A stretch of 64,000 bases of DNA, taken from Friedmanniella luteola (GTDB lineage: Bacteria; Actinomycetota; Actinomycetes; Propionibacteriales; Propionibacteriaceae). A model generated the notes under the pieces. It was not told the origin of the DNA. It searched no databases and saw only the letters and a program-made list of their open reading frames with translations. The stretch's first letter is position 1, and each line of letters begins with the position of its first letter. The stretch lies in assembly GCF_900105065.1 (NCBI RefSeq), contig NZ_LT629749.1:3906001-3970000 (forward strand). The letters are read 5' to 3'. Made by a program: the position numbers and the translations under genes. This document shows, in pieces, positions 63,622 through 64,000 of this stretch.

Positions 63622-64000
63622 ATGCGGTCGCGGTCAGCCCCGCCGACGGTGCGCGACGTCGCCGCTCGCGCGGGGGTCTCCCCCGGGACGGTGTCGAAGG
63701 CGCTGAACGGCACCGGGCAGCTGCGGGCGGCCACCCGGGACCGGGTGGCGGCGGCGGCCGAGGAGCTGGGGTTCCGGCCCAACCACCTCGCCAAGAGCCT
63801 GCTGGAGGGCCGGACCTACACGGTCGGCATCCTCACCAGCGACAGCTTCGGCCGCTTCACCACCCCCGTGATGGTCGGCATCGAGGACGCGCTGGGCGCC
63901 GGCCGGATGTCGACCCTGCTGTGCGACGGCCGGGGCGACCCGCTGCGCGAGCGGCACTACGTGCAGGAGCTGCTGAACCGCCGGGTGGACGGGCTGGTGG
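63622..64000 (+). CDS. LacI-family transcriptional regulator (3' end outside window)
   Basis: First 126 codons only. The DNA-binding domain reads TVRDVAARAGVSPGTVSKALNGTGQLRAATRDRVAAAAEELGFRPNHLAKSL, then the effector domain begins (YTVGILTSDSFGRFTTPVMVGIEDAL). GGAGG lies 7 bp upstream of the ATG. It is divergent from the importer-GH127 unit and should repress it in the absence of the sugar. Confidence 0.92.
   Translation, partial: MRSRSAPPTVRDVAARAGVSPGTVSKALNGTGQLRAATRDRVAAAAEELGFRPNHLAKSLLEGRTYTVGILTSDSFGRFTTPVMVGIEDALGAGRMSTLLCDGRGDPLRERHYVQELLNRRVDGLV

Overview
The window is a high-GC actinobacterial chromosome segment. Evidence: strongly G/C-ending codons, many GTG starts and 4-bp GTGA/ATGA gene overlaps, a 16S-23S-5S operon whose spacer has no tRNA, and a sortase-anchored surface protein. 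The order cannot be fixed by eye; Propionibacteriales-like or Geodermatophilales-like soil or plant-surface actinomycetes fit. No phage, insertion sequence, CRISPR array or tRNA gene was seen.

Layout. 1-8.76 kb (minus strand): a polyol/ketotetrose operon. It encodes an EltD-like erythritol/L-threitol dehydrogenase, a triosephosphate-isomerase homologue (LerI-like), DUF2291, an RbsA/RbsC-type ABC importer with its lipoprotein, a DeoR regulator and a DhaK-type kinase cut by the left edge (LerK-like). 9-21 kb: mixed single genes, namely a VOC protein, GNAT, a kinase-like APH protein with a suspicious 3' end, a secreted protein, an AraC/PhyH/SBP group, a truncated LacI, a CGNR regulator, and an SDR-small membrane protein-ZIP operon. 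21.0-36.7 kb: one giant gene of 5,224 codons with a secretion signal, a head domain, 38 DUF11 repeats by manual count and an LPRTG sortase signal. 37-44 kb: a large LuxR-type ATPase regulator, small proteins, a catalase and a SET-like sugar efflux protein. 44.1-49.8 kb (minus): the rRNA operon with two well-formed promoters, boxA-like leader elements, 23S processing arms and a terminator. 50-53 kb: an MhqO/MhqD-like pair, a UBP zinc finger and an APH-like kinase. 53-64 kb: a branched-sugar catabolic locus.

Main biological reading. The 53.1-58.2 kb locus has two divergent units around a palindromic operator: oiaC-like, apnO-like and SDR on the minus strand, and a FadR-type regulator with an apnL-like gene on the plus strand. 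By family resemblance these cover D-apionolactone -> D-apionate -> 3-oxo-isoapionate -> L-erythrulose. The operon at the left end would then take L-erythrulose -> L-erythrulose-1-P -> D-erythrulose-4-P, towards erythrose-4-P. The window may therefore hold both halves of a route from the plant cell-wall sugar D-apiose to central metabolism. An SDR stands where a Gfo/Idh-type apiose dehydrogenase would be expected. A convergent GH127 glycosidase with a CUT1 ABC importer and a LacI regulator may supply the sugar. The enzyme assignments rest on remembered family features and motifs, not on searches; the coupling is inference.
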